Source: JAVBJV01 sp031555315 (GTDB lineage Bacteria > Pseudomonadota > Alphaproteobacteria > Acetobacterales > Acetobacteraceae). Taken from it: a stretch of DNA of 64,000 nt. Below are positions 55,775-64,000 of this stretch, piece after piece; the stretch's first letter is position 1, and each line of letters opens with the position of its first letter. Below the pieces are notes generated by a model. That model was given only the letters and a program-made list of their open reading frames with translations, was not told the DNA's origin and made no database searches. Both the position numbers and the translations under genes were made by a program. The stretch lies in contig JAVBUO010000010.1 in assembly GCA_031555315.1 (NCBI GenBank), positions 62,001-126,000 of the forward strand. The letters are read 5' to 3'.

Positions 55775-56554
55775 ATGCAGATCGATAGAAAACATCTATA
55801 CGTGTTGACACTGGGGCTGCTGCTGATCTGCCCGCCCCTGCAGGCCGCCGAATTTCAGGGCTACCGGGTAACGTTGCATATGCGTGGCGAAAATGGGCGC
55901 GACGAGGGCAGTGTGACCCGTGAATTGCGCGAGGTTTGTTCGGGCTGGGAGCTGCGCGAGGCGGCGACGAGTATTTTTTACAATCGTGACGGCACGACCG
56001 AAACCAGTCAGCGCCGCGAAGAGAGTTTCGAGAGCCAGAACGGTCTGTCATACCGGTTCACGTTCACGGAAACCGAGGGCGGGCAGGAGACGACAACCGC
56101 CGGACAGGCGGAGCGCCAGCGAACCGGCGATCCCTGGCGCATGACGCTGACACGCAGCGTATCCGGTCGGCCGATGCCGGCCGAAACACGGCAACTGCCG
56201 CACGATGCGCTGTTTCAGGTGGGTTACGAGCATGCGATGTTGCGCGCCTTTGCGGCGGGAAGAACCGAATTCACCGCCACCAGCGTGGATATCGATACGT
56301 CCGTCGTGCCCGGTTATACCGCCCGGTTGTATGCGGATCAGCGTCCGGCCGAAGCACCGGCACAACCGGCCATGCGGTCTTGGCGGGTAGAGTACATTTC
56401 CCCTGATTTGCCGCGCAACCTCATCCCTGACATGGGGCGCAGATATGGGGAAAAGGGTATCCTGCTCGGCCAGTGGATGACCGTTATGGGACAGGCGCGG
56501 GCCTCGGAACTGGCGGAGTTCGCGATCCTGCCGCGTGACTGTCCGGGCAGTTGA
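55775..56554 (+). CDS. EipB-like (DUF1849) protein, copy 2
   Basis: A 259-residue paralogue of the preceding gene, starting only 7 bases after it. A signal peptide (about 1-25, PPLQAAEFQGYR) leads into the DUF1849 domain. The two Cys are kept (VCSGW near 55 and LPRDCPG at the end). ATG 55775 (MQIDRK) is preferred over an ATG at 55754 that overlaps copy 1. It is clearly divergent from copies 1 and 3, so an old duplication. Confidence 0.85.
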   Translation: MQIDRKHLYVLTLGLLLICPPLQAAEFQGYRVTLHMRGENGRDEGSVTRELREVCSGWELREAATSIFYNRDGTTETSQRREESFESQNGLSYRFTFTETEGGQETTTAGQAERQRTGDPWRMTLTRSVSGRPMPAETRQLPHDALFQVGYEHAMLRAFAAGRTEFTATSVDIDTSVVPGYTARLYADQRPAEAPAQPAMRSWRVEYISPDLPRNLIPDMGRRYGEKGILLGQWMTVMGQARASELAEFAILPRDCPGS

Positions 56555-56609
56555 GCAAAGCCATAACCGGGTGATTCCACCCACTGGAAATCCGTTCTAG
56601 ACTGTGCGG

Positions 56610-57404
56610 ATGCGCAACATTGCCGCCGCTCTGCTGATCGCCACGCTGTCCGCGCCGGCTTCTGCCGCCGAGATGACCGGGCATCGCGCGGTGTACCGGG
56701 CCGAGCAGAACCCGGCGCTGCCCGGCATGCCGGATGTGGCGCGCATCAGCGGCGAGATGACCTATGATCTGACCAACACCTGCACCAGCTGGGACGCGCA
56801 TCGGGTGATGGATGTGCGGGTCGGCAGGACCGACGGGCAGGTGTTCTTCCTGGTTTCCGAACGCACGACGCGCGAGGCGGGCGACGGACGCAGTTTCCAG
56901 TTTCGCGAGCGTCTGGCGGTGAACGGGCATCTGCAATCCGCCAACGAGGGCAGCGTGGTGCGCGCCTATGGCGGGTCGCGCGGCACCGTGCGCTACACGC
57001 AGCCGCGTGAACGCACATCGGACTTCCCCGAGGGAACGCTGTTCCCGATCGCCCAGGATCTTGCGCTGCTGCGGGTGCTCGAGGCCGGGCAGCGCGAATT
57101 TTCGGTGTCGCGGTTCGACGGCAACGATATGGGGGCCGAGCGCAGCCGGTTCGAACTGCAGTCGGTCGCGCCGGCGCAGCAGGTGAACGGCAACGCGATC
57201 CCGCGCATCTGGCGTGTGCAGCGCAGCGACACGGTGCTGGCAGCGCCGCGTGAATCGCCGGTACAGAGCGTGCAGGAGATCTGGGCGAACGGCGTGGTCG
57301 GGCTGCTCGAACACGATTTCGGCTTCGGTCCGGTGCGCTGGGTGTTGACCGAGCTACAGTTGCGCCCGGTCGACTGTTCTAAAGACCGCGCCCCTTCCCG
57401 ATGA
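56610..57404 (+). CDS. EipB-like (DUF1849) protein, copy 3
   Basis: A 264-residue third paralogue. The signal peptide (about 1-20, SAPASAAEMTGHRAVYR) and the two Cys (TNTCTSWDA near 58 and LRPVDCSK near the end) match the family. An ATG at 56610 is chosen over a GTG at 56604. Its last 26 bases overlap the end of dinB on the other strand. It is the copy whose AAEMxGHRAxY start looks most like single-copy EipB proteins, but that is an impression, not an alignment. Confidence 0.88.
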   Translation: MRNIAAALLIATLSAPASAAEMTGHRAVYRAEQNPALPGMPDVARISGEMTYDLTNTCTSWDAHRVMDVRVGRTDGQVFFLVSERTTREAGDGRSFQFRERLAVNGHLQSANEGSVVRAYGGSRGTVRYTQPRERTSDFPEGTLFPIAQDLALLRVLEAGQREFSVSRFDGNDMGAERSRFELQSVAPAQQVNGNAIPRIWRVQRSDTVLAAPRESPVQSVQEIWANGVVGLLEHDFGFGPVRWVLTELQLRPVDCSKDRAPSR

Positions 57405-58632
57405 TGCGCGCGCCGAATCTGCTGCGCAGAGCGTTCAGGGCGTCCTGCGTTTTGGCGCGCTTCGGTGCGTCCGGGTCGGCAAGGTCGCCGCGATCGGCGT
57501 CCGCCGCGTCGGCCAGCGGCTGCGCGCCGATACCGATCAGGCGGAAACGGAGGCGGCCGTCGGCTTCTTTCGCCAGCAATTCGCGCGCCGCTTCGAACAG
57601 CGTGTCGGGCAGGCGGGTGGGATCGGGCAGGCGGCGGTTGCGGGTGCGCTGCGTGAAGTCGGCGGTTTTCAGTTTCAGCACGACGCCGGCCGCGGCGAAG
57701 CCCTGCGCATACAGGCGCGCGGCGAGTTTTTCCGCCATCCGCCACAGGTGCCGTTCCAGTTCGGCGCGCTCGGCGATGTCGGTATCGAAGGTGGTCTCGG
57801 CCGAGACCGATTTGGTCTCGCGCTCGGGCGAGACTTTGCGGTGGTCGATGCCCTTGGCATGGGCGATCAGGGTGGCGGCGTCGTCGCCCAGAATGCGCGC
57901 CGCATTGCGCTGATCCATGTTCTGCAGCTGCCCCAGCCGGGTGATGCCGTGCGCCGCCAGCCGGGCCGCCAGCGCCGGGCCGACGCCGGGCAGCAGCGAG
58001 ACGGGTTCCGGCGCCAGCAGCGCGGCGGCCTCGGCCGCGCCGATCACCGAAAAACCGCGCGGCTTGTTGCGCTCGACGGCAATCTTGGCGAGCAGGCGGT
58101 TCGGTGCCAGCCCGATCGACACCGTGACCCCGATCTCGCGCTCGACCGCGCGGGCGAAGCGGGCCAGCACCACGGCGGGCGGCGCGCCGTGCAGGTCCGT
58201 GGTGCCGGACAGGTCCATCACCGCCTCGTCGATCGACATCGGTTGCACCAGCGGGGTCAGCGTCTGCATCAGGGCGCGGATGCGCCGCCCTTCGTGTGCG
58301 TATTTCGCCAGATCGGGTTTGATGATCACCGCATCGGGACAGAGTTTCTTCGCCTTGAACATCGGCATGGCGGAGCGCACGCCCGAGATGCGCGCGATGT
58401 AGCAGCACGTGCTGACCACGCCGCGATGCCCGCCGCCGACGATCACCGGTTTGTCGGCAAGGGTGGGATCGTCGCGCTTCTCGATGCTGGCGAAGAACGC
58501 GTCGGCATCGACATGCGCGATGTGCAGGCCGAACAGTTCGGGGTGCCGCAGCAGCCGGTGCGAACCGCATTGCGGACAGACGGCCCCGTCCGTGGCGAGC
58601 GCCGTGCAGCAGTCGCGGCAGAGGATGTCCAT
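57379..58632 (-). CDS. dinB: DNA polymerase IV with N-terminal zinc ribbon
   Basis: A 417-residue Y-family polymerase for translesion synthesis. A short N-terminal zinc ribbon (CRDCC then CPQCG at residues 5-22) precedes the usual start. The catalytic acidic residues are in AHVDADAFFAS (D42) and SIDEAVMD near 134. The CCYIAR nucleotide-binding segment, the helix-hairpin-helix thumb (LLPGVGPALAARLAAHG) and the little finger (KSVSAETTF) are intact. The stop lies within the tail of the third EipB-like gene on the opposite strand. Confidence 0.94.
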   Translation of the reverse strand: MDILCRDCCTALATDGAVCPQCGSHRLLRHPELFGLHIAHVDADAFFASIEKRDDPTLADKPVIVGGGHRGVVSTCCYIARISGVRSAMPMFKAKKLCPDAVIIKPDLAKYAHEGRRIRALMQTLTPLVQPMSIDEAVMDLSGTTDLHGAPPAVVLARFARAVEREIGVTVSIGLAPNRLLAKIAVERNKPRGFSVIGAAEAAALLAPEPVSLLPGVGPALAARLAAHGITRLGQLQNMDQRNAARILGDDAATLIAHAKGIDHRKVSPERETKSVSAETTFDTDIAERAELERHLWRMAEKLAARLYAQGFAAAGVVLKLKTADFTQRTRNRRLPDPTRLPDTLFEAARELLAKEADGRLRFRLIGIGAQPLADAADADRGDLADPDAPKRAKTQDALNALRSRFGARIIGKGRGL

Positions 58633-58649
58633 CTGCGCAGTCTAGCGGA

Positions 58650-59546
58650 TCAACCCGGCCACAGCCATGCCGCGCCGCGCACCCCGGAACTGTCGCCGTG
58701 CCGGGCGGGCAGGATCGGCGTGTTCACCACGTCGCTGAACACGTAGCGGGGCAGCAGGGCGGGAATGTCGGTGTAGAGGTGCGCCATGTTGGACAGCCCG
58801 CCGCCGAGCACGATGGCGTCGGGGTCGAGCAGGTTGATGACCCCGGCCAGACCGCGTGCCAGCCGGTCGGTATGGCGGTGCAGCGCTGTGCGGGCCGGCG
58901 CATCACCGGTCGCGGCGCGGGCGCACAATGTGTCGGGTGTGGCGCTGCCCAGCGTTGTCAGCGCCGGGCCGGCGACCCAGGCCTCCATGCAGCCATGCTG
59001 CCCGCACCAGCAGCGCGGGCCGGGAATCTCGCCCCAGTCGGGGCGCGGCCAGGGCAGCGGATTATGGCCCCATTCGCCGCCGATGCTGTGCGCGCCGGGC
59101 AGGATGCGTCCGTCCACCACCACGCCGCCGCCGCAGCCAGTGCCGAGGATCACCCCGAACACCACACGTTTACCCGCGCCCGCACCGTCGGACGCTTCGG
59201 ACAGCGCGAAACAGTTGGCGTCGTTGGCGACGCGCACCGCGCGGCCCAGCGCGGCGCTCAGGTCGCGGTCCAGCGCGCGCCCGTTCAGGCATTGCGTATT
59301 GGCGCCCTTGACCAGTCCGCTCGCCGGGCTGATGCAGCCCGGAATGCCGACGCCGACGCTGGCCGGCGCGCCGATCCGCGCTTGCGCTGCCTGCACCAGC
59401 GTGGCGATGCAGGTGATGATCGCGTCGTAGTTCTGCAATGTCGGCACGCGCTGGCGATAGCGTACCGTGCCGTCAGGGGCGAGGAGGATGGCCTCGGTCT
59501 TGGTGCCGCCCAGATCGATGCCGATGCGATGACCGGTTGCTGACAT
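58650..59546 (-). CDS. ROK-family sugar kinase (fructokinase/N-acetylglucosamine-kinase type)
   Basis: A 298-residue ROK kinase. The ATP-binding site is IGIDLGGTKTEA near 8, the substrate segment VANDANCFALSE near 105, and the zinc site CWCGQHGCMEAW near 178 with His in GEWGHNP upstream. Such enzymes phosphorylate fructose, mannose or GlcNAc; the specificity cannot be set from sequence here. It lies 17 bases ahead of dinB on the same strand and diverges from a tusA-like gene. Confidence 0.9.
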   Translation of the reverse strand: MSATGHRIGIDLGGTKTEAILLAPDGTVRYRQRVPTLQNYDAIITCIATLVQAAQARIGAPASVGVGIPGCISPASGLVKGANTQCLNGRALDRDLSAALGRAVRVANDANCFALSEASDGAGAGKRVVFGVILGTGCGGGVVVDGRILPGAHSIGGEWGHNPLPWPRPDWGEIPGPRCWCGQHGCMEAWVAGPALTTLGSATPDTLCARAATGDAPARTALHRHTDRLARGLAGVINLLDPDAIVLGGGLSNMAHLYTDIPALLPRYVFSDVVNTPILPARHGDSSGVRGAAWLWPG

Positions 59547-59608
59547 TGCGACAATTTAGCGTGTCTACCGTCTTGCTCAAGCCACGGCGCGCGACGGATA
59601 CTGCGCCG

Positions 59609-59857
59609 ATGAGCGATACCGAACTCGACGTCAAAGGCATGACCTGCCCGCTGCCGGTGCTGCGGGCGAACCGCGAGCTGAAGCGTATGCAGCCGGGCGA
59701 CCGGCTGGTGGTGCTGGCGACCGACCCGGCGTCGGTGAAGGATTTTCAGGCGTACTGCCGCGAAACCGGCCATGCGCTGCTGGCCTGGAGCGAGGAGAGC
59801 GGCGTGTTCCGCTTTCGCATTCGCCGCCGCGCCGAGGACCCCGCCCCGGAAGAGTGA
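59609..59857 (+). CDS. TusA/SirA-like sulfurtransferase
   Basis: An 82-residue TusA-family sulfur carrier with the CPxP motif (MTCPLPVLRANREL, Cys13) and the C-terminal beta strand. Members relay persulfide sulfur, for example to tRNA thiolation. The start is ATG 59609. It stands alone, divergent from the ROK kinase gene with 62 bases between. Confidence 0.92.
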   Translation: MSDTELDVKGMTCPLPVLRANRELKRMQPGDRLVVLATDPASVKDFQAYCRETGHALLAWSEESGVFRFRIRRRAEDPAPEE

Positions 59858-60167
59858 GGCTCGGGGTTTGGCGGTCGTTGTGGCCGGCTGTCGTTGTATT
59901 CAGTTGTCGTGCCAGGGCAGCCACAAGAGCGCTGACCGATACAGACCGCGTGCATGCGGGCACTGAACCCGGCTGCCGGCGGTTGATCGGGAAATTTTTC
60001 TCCTTTGCAGAATCATGGCGCAAGCGCGCGGGGAAGAGTTAATATCGCTGCAAAGGCACTTTCTGCATATTTGGGGTGTGGTATCCAAAGGCGTGAATTG
60101 GGCTGGACGGGGTGGTATTATTCCGCTGGACTGACCACATAACAAAAAGCCGCACGTGGGGGGAATC
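59858..60167. other. Intergenic stretch without recognised gene
   Basis: 310 bases between the tusA-like gene and the HDAC-family gene. Short open frames on both strands show no protein-like pattern. The right end carries GTGGGGGGA, the likely ribosome site of the next gene. No strong hairpin, promoter or small RNA stands out. Confidence 0.5.
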
Positions 60168-61100
60168 ATGTCGGTGGCCTATTTTACGCATCGTGCCTGC
60201 CTCGATCATGACACCGGGATCGCGCATCCGGAAAACCCGGATCGGCTGCGTACGGTGTGGCGGGCGCTCGAGCATCCGAATTTCGTGCCGCTGCTGCGCG
60301 AGGAGGCGCCCGAGGCGACCGTCGAGCAACTGTCGCGCGCCCATCCGCTGAGCTACGTGGAAAAGGTGCTGTCGTTGCGCCCGGCGCCGGGCGACTTCAT
60401 CCAGATCGACGGCGATACCCGTGTGTCGCACGGCAGCGTCACGGCAGCGCTGTATGCGGCCGGGGCGGGCATCGGTGCGGTGGATGCGGTGATGGAGGGG
60501 TGGGCGCGCGCCGCGTTCTGCGCCATCCGCCCACCCGGGCATCATGCCGAACCGGCGGAATCGATGGGGTTCTGCCTGTTCAACAACGCCGTGGTGGCCG
60601 CCCAGCATGCACGGGCGCGCTGGGGGCTGAAGCGGATCGCCGTGGTGGATTTCGACGTGCATCACGGCAACGGCACCCAGCACCTGATGGAGGGTGACCC
60701 GGATCTGTTTTATGCCTCGACCCATCAGTTCCCGAGCTACCCGGGCACAGGTCTGTCGGAAGAGCACGGGGTTGCCGGCAATATCCTGAACGTGCTGCTG
60801 GAACCGGGGTCGGGCAGCATGCCGTTCCGGGCCGCTTGGAGCGGGCAGGTATTACCGGCGCTGGACCGCTTCGCCCCGGAAATGCTGGTCATTTCCGCGG
60901 GGTTCGACGCCGACAAGCGCGACCCGCTGGCCCAGTTGCGGGTGGAAACGGCGGATTTCGCCTGGCTGACCGAAGAACTTCTGGACCTGGCCGACCGGCA
61001 TGCCAAGGGACGGGTGGTATCGCTGCTCGAGGGCGGGTATGATCTGGACGCCTTGCGCGAAGGGGTCTCGGCTCATGTCCGGGCGCTGATGCGCGCGTAA
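60168..61100 (+). CDS. Histone-deacetylase-family deacetylase
   Basis: A 310-residue arginase/deacetylase-fold zinc hydrolase of the acetylpolyamine/HDAC-like group. The active site His pair is in RPPGHHAEP near 127, the metal ligands are in VVDFDVHHGNGTQ near 165 and SAGFDADKRDP near 248, and the transition-state Tyr is in LEGGYDL near 293. The natural substrate is unknown; acetylpolyamines and acetyl-lysine are candidates. It begins the HDAC-xseB-ispA-dxs run, with 14 bases to xseB. Confidence 0.92.
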   Translation: MSVAYFTHRACLDHDTGIAHPENPDRLRTVWRALEHPNFVPLLREEAPEATVEQLSRAHPLSYVEKVLSLRPAPGDFIQIDGDTRVSHGSVTAALYAAGAGIGAVDAVMEGWARAAFCAIRPPGHHAEPAESMGFCLFNNAVVAAQHARARWGLKRIAVVDFDVHHGNGTQHLMEGDPDLFYASTHQFPSYPGTGLSEEHGVAGNILNVLLEPGSGSMPFRAAWSGQVLPALDRFAPEMLVISAGFDADKRDPLAQLRVETADFAWLTEELLDLADRHAKGRVVSLLEGGYDLDALREGVSAHVRALMRA

Positions 61101-61114
61101 ATCTGGAGAACTGA

Positions 61115-61378
61115 ATGTCGGACACATCGCGCGACGGCGCCGCTTTGCCCCCGGATGTTGCAAAACTGGGCTTCGAGGAGGCGCTCAAGGAGCTCGAAAC
61201 AATCGTTCGGCAGTTGGAACAGGGGCAGGGGCGGCTCGAGGACGCGATCGCCGCGTATGAACGCGGCGCCGCGTTGCGCCGGCACTGCGAGGCCAAGCTG
61301 GCCGAGGCCGAGGCCAAGGTGCAGGCGATCGTCGAACGCGCCGACGGTTCGCTCGGTCTGCGGCCGATGGCGGACTGA
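61115..61378 (+). CDS. xseB: Exodeoxyribonuclease VII small subunit
   Basis: An 87-residue XseB with the typical helical motif GFEEALKELETIVRQLEQGQGRLEDAIAAYERG. It binds XseA (not in this window) to form exonuclease VII, a single-strand nuclease. It lies 2 bases before ispA. Confidence 0.95.
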   Translation: MSDTSRDGAALPPDVAKLGFEEALKELETIVRQLEQGQGRLEDAIAAYERGAALRRHCEAKLAEAEAKVQAIVERADGSLGLRPMAD

Positions 61379-61380
61379 CT

Positions 61381-62289
61381 GTGGACATGACGTACGACAG
61401 GGGCGCGGATCTGGACGCGATGATGGCCGCCGCCGCGGCCCTGGTGGACGAGGCGATGGATGCGCTGCTGCCGGTGCCCGACGGACCGGAAGCCCAGCTG
61501 GCGCAGGCGATGCGTTATGCCTGCCTGGGCGGCGGCAAAAAGTTACGCGGCTTTTTGGTGATGGAAACCGCGCAGATGTTCGCGGTCTCGCCGACCTGTG
61601 CGGCGCGGGCGGCGGCGGCGGTGGAAATGCTGCATGCCTATTCGCTGGTGCACGACGATCTGCCCGCCATGGACAACGATGACATGCGCCGCGGCAAGCC
61701 CAGCACGCACAAGGCGTTCGACGAGGCAACGGCGATTCTGGCTGGCGATGCGTTACAGGCGCGCGCGTTCGAGATTCTGGCCGAGCCCGACACGCATGGC
61801 GATGCGCAGGTGCGCGCCGGTCTGGTCTGTGCGCTGGGTGCCGCGGTGGGGGCCAAGGGTATGGCGGGCGGACAGATGCTCGACATGCTGAGCGAGGGAC
61901 AGGATTTTCCCCCGGCCGAAATCGTGCGGCTGCAGGCGATGAAGACCGGACGGCTGATCCAGTTCAGTGCCGAGGCCGGCGCCATCCTCGGCCGTGCGCC
62001 GGCGCAGGAGCGCGAGAAACTGGTGTTCTATGGCCGCGATTTGGGGGCGGCGTTCCAGATCGTCGACGACCTGCTGGATGCCGAGGGCACCGCCGCCGAA
62101 ACCGGCAAGACGGTCGGCAAGGACCAGGCGGCGGGCAAGGCGACGCTGGTCGCGGTGCTGGGGTTGGAACGCGCCCGCGCGCAGGCCGAACTGCTGGCGG
62201 CGCAGGCGGCGCGGCATCTCGATTCCTTTGGTGCGCGGGCCGCCGGCCTTGCCGCGCTGGCTTCCTATGTAGTGACGAGGCGTAGCTGA
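61381..62289 (+). CDS. ispA: Farnesyl diphosphate synthase (polyprenyl synthetase)
   Basis: A 302-residue trans-prenyltransferase making C15 isoprenoid diphosphate. The first Asp-rich motif is HDDLPAMDNDDMRRG near 90 and the second is IVDDLLDAEG near 225; MAGGQMLDM lies between them. The start is GTG 61381 or ATG 61387, and no strong Shine-Dalgarno decides. dxs starts 3 bases after the stop, so the two isoprenoid genes are translationally linked. Confidence 0.94.
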   Translation: MDMTYDRGADLDAMMAAAAALVDEAMDALLPVPDGPEAQLAQAMRYACLGGGKKLRGFLVMETAQMFAVSPTCAARAAAAVEMLHAYSLVHDDLPAMDNDDMRRGKPSTHKAFDEATAILAGDALQARAFEILAEPDTHGDAQVRAGLVCALGAAVGAKGMAGGQMLDMLSEGQDFPPAEIVRLQAMKTGRLIQFSAEAGAILGRAPAQEREKLVFYGRDLGAAFQIVDDLLDAEGTAAETGKTVGKDQAAGKATLVAVLGLERARAQAELLAAQAARHLDSFGARAAGLAALASYVVTRRS

Positions 62290-62292
62290 TAA

Positions 62293-64000
62293 ATGGCTCC
62301 CAGAACTCCGACACTGGACCGTGTGCAGATCCCGGCCGACATGCGCAATTTCTCGGGCGAGCAACTGCGCGCGCTGGCCGATGACGTGCGCGCCGAAACC
62401 ATCGACGCCGTGTCGGTGACCGGCGGGCATCTGGGTTCGGCTTTGGGCGTTGTGGAACTGACCGTCGCGCTGCACGCGGTGTTCGACACACCGGAGGACC
62501 GGCTGCTGTGGGACGTCGGGCATCAGGCCTATCCACACAAGATTCTGACCGGGCGGCGCGCGCGCATTCGCACGCTGCGCCAGCCGGGCGGGCTGTCGGG
62601 CTTCGTGCGCCGGGCCGAGAGCGCATACGACCCGTTCGGCGCCGGGCATTCGTCGACCTCGATCTCGGCCGGGCTGGGCATGGCGGTGGCGCGCGACCTG
62701 AAGGGCGCGCATCGCAACGTGGTCGCGGTGATCGGCGACGGTTCGATGAGCGCCGGTATGGCGTACGAGGCGATGAACAACGCCGGCGCGATGAAGTCGC
62801 GGCTGATCGTGGTGCTGAACGACAACGATATGTCGATCGCCCCGCCGGTCGGCGCGATGAGCGCGTATCTGTCGCGCATGGTATCATCGCGCCCGTTTCT
62901 GGGCTTGCGTGAACTGGCGGCGAAAGTGGCGCGGCGGTTCCCGGCCGGGATCGAACGTACGGCGCGCCGGGCCGAGGAATTCGCGCGCGGCTTCCTGACC
63001 GGCGGCACGCTGTTCGAGGAGCTGGGGTTCTATTACGTCGGCCCGATCGACGGGCACAATCTCGACCATCTGCTGCCGGTGCTGCGCAACGTGCGCGACG
63101 CGGAAGACCGCGGGCCGATCCTGCTGCATGTGGTGACGCAGAAGGGCAAGGGCTACGCGCCCGCCGAAGCGGCGCCCGACAAGTATCACGGTGTGGCGAA
63201 GTTCAACGTGGTGACCGGCGAACAAGCCAAGGCGCCGCCTGGCCCGCCGACCTATACGCGCGTGTTCGCCGATGCGCTGATCGCCGAGGCGGAACGCGAC
63301 AAGACGATCGTGGCGATCAACGCGGCGATGCCGTCCGGCACCGGGCTGGACCGCTTCGCGGCGCGGTTCCCGGAGCGCTGTTTCGACGTCGGGATCGCCG
63401 AACAACATGCGGTGACGTTCGCGGCCGGACTGGCGAGCGAAGGGATCAAACCGTTCTGCGCGATCTATTCCACCTTCCTGCAGCGCGGCTACGACCAGGT
63501 GGTGCACGACGTGGCGATCCAGTCGCTGCCGGTGCGTTTCATGCTGGACCGCGCCGGGCTGGTCGGCGCCGACGGCGCGACGCATGCAGGCGCGTTCGAC
63601 GTCGCCTATCTTGGTGTGCTGCCGAATTTCGTGCTGATGGCGCCCGCCGACGAGGCCGAACTGGTGCACATGGTCGCTACCGCCGCGACGATCGACGATC
63701 GCCCGTGCGCGGTGCGTTATCCGCGCGGCGAGGGCACGGGGGCAGTGCTGCCCGCGCAGGGCGAGGTGCTGCCGATCGGCAAGGGCCGTGTGCTGCGCGA
63801 GGGAAAGCACGTGGCGATCCTGTCCTACGGCACGCGGCTGGGCGATGCGCTGAAGGCGGCGGACGAACTGGCGGCGCGCGGCTATACGGCGACGGTGGCC
63901 GATGCGCGCTTCGCCAAGCCGCTGGATGTTGCGCTGGTCGAACGTCTGGCGCGTACGCACGATGTCTTGCTGACCATCGAGGAAGGTTCGGTCGGCGGGT
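62293..64000 (+). CDS. dxs: 1-deoxy-D-xylulose-5-phosphate synthase (partial, cut by right edge)
   Basis: The first 569 codons of DXS; the stop lies beyond the window. DXS condenses pyruvate and glyceraldehyde-3-phosphate using thiamine diphosphate, the first step of the MEP pathway. VTGGHLGSALGVVELT carries the active-site His near 49, and GDGSMSAGMAYEAMNNAG near 146 is the thiamine-binding motif. The pyrimidine-domain segment FPERCFDVGIAEQHAV follows, then the start of the transketolase C domain. It is the last visible gene of the xseB-ispA-dxs run. Confidence 0.96.
   Translation, partial: MAPRTPTLDRVQIPADMRNFSGEQLRALADDVRAETIDAVSVTGGHLGSALGVVELTVALHAVFDTPEDRLLWDVGHQAYPHKILTGRRARIRTLRQPGGLSGFVRRAESAYDPFGAGHSSTSISAGLGMAVARDLKGAHRNVVAVIGDGSMSAGMAYEAMNNAGAMKSRLIVVLNDNDMSIAPPVGAMSAYLSRMVSSRPFLGLRELAAKVARRFPAGIERTARRAEEFARGFLTGGTLFEELGFYYVGPIDGHNLDHLLPVLRNVRDAEDRGPILLHVVTQKGKGYAPAEAAPDKYHGVAKFNVVTGEQAKAPPGPPTYTRVFADALIAEAERDKTIVAINAAMPSGTGLDRFAARFPERCFDVGIAEQHAVTFAAGLASEGIKPFCAIYSTFLQRGYDQVVHDVAIQSLPVRFMLDRAGLVGADGATHAGAFDVAYLGVLPNFVLMAPADEAELVHMVATAATIDDRPCAVRYPRGEGTGAVLPAQGEVLPIGKGRVLREGKHVAILSYGTRLGDALKAADELAARGYTATVADARFAKPLDVALVERLARTHDVLLTIEEGSVGG

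Overview
The window is 64 kb of high-GC, gene-dense bacterial chromosome. It is most consistent with an alphaproteobacterium. The evidence is the AddAB repair nuclease in place of RecBCD, a SAM-II riboswitch ahead of metZ, a tandem glycine riboswitch ahead of gcvT, three EipB-type envelope proteins, and the gene run tsaE-amgK-murU-addB-addA. lpxK and waaA show a Gram-negative with lipid A. The genus cannot be fixed from the sequence alone. I see no phage, transposase, integrase, plasmid origin or CRISPR array.

Layout, left half. 0.2-5.2 kb (minus strand): hrpB helicase, an OmpR-type response regulator with its sensor kinase, and a small exported protein; a concentric palindrome lies between the last two. 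5.3-8.3 kb: a full DsbD thiol-disulfide transporter followed by an HtrA-like PDZ protein that has lost its catalytic triad. 8.3-11.1 kb: an AT-rich accessory patch (FkbM methyltransferase, GT9 glycosyltransferase, degenerate DNA) ending at tRNA-Gly(CCC). 11.2-16.4 kb: riboswitch-controlled metZ, apaG, folE, a ygiB/ygiC-like pair and a DUF4823 lipoprotein. 16.5-19.5 kb: lipid A genes (DUF374 acyltransferase, waaA, lpxK). 19.6-22.3 kb: accD-folC and a VOC protein. 22.3-31.3 kb: trxA, and an operon in which tsaE, amgK, murU, addB and addA are all joined by four-base ATGA overlaps.

Layout, right half. 31.4-36.7 kb: ferredoxin-NADP reductase, a glycine-zipper lipoprotein, argG, panC and an SDR protein lacking its catalytic Tyr. 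36.9-41.5 kb: glycine riboswitches and gcvT-gcvH-gcvP. 41.6-45.5 kb: a DUF4136 lipoprotein, a DUF4214-methyltransferase, a GNAT protein, a small membrane protein and a DUF2891 protein. 45.5-47.6 kb: a phospholipid cluster (CDP-alcohol transferase-like, PlsC, CdsA). 47.8-49.6 kb: an OLD-family ATPase/nuclease of different base composition, probably acquired. 49.7-52.0 kb: rplY-pth-ychF. 52.2-57.4 kb: a large DUF2339 membrane protein and three tandem EipB-like proteins. 57.4-59.9 kb: dinB, a ROK kinase and a TusA-like protein. 60.2-64.0 kb: an HDAC-family hydrolase, xseB, ispA and dxs, the last cut by the window edge.

Most genes are housekeeping, and several clusters act as units: DNA-break repair with peptidoglycan recycling, glycine catabolism under glycine control, and early isoprenoid synthesis. 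The points most worth a second look are the EipB triplet beside DUF2339, the conserved pseudo-protease next to DsbD, the 11-base G run inside addB, the concentric palindrome at 521-574, the SDR without its Tyr, and the isolated OLD nuclease.
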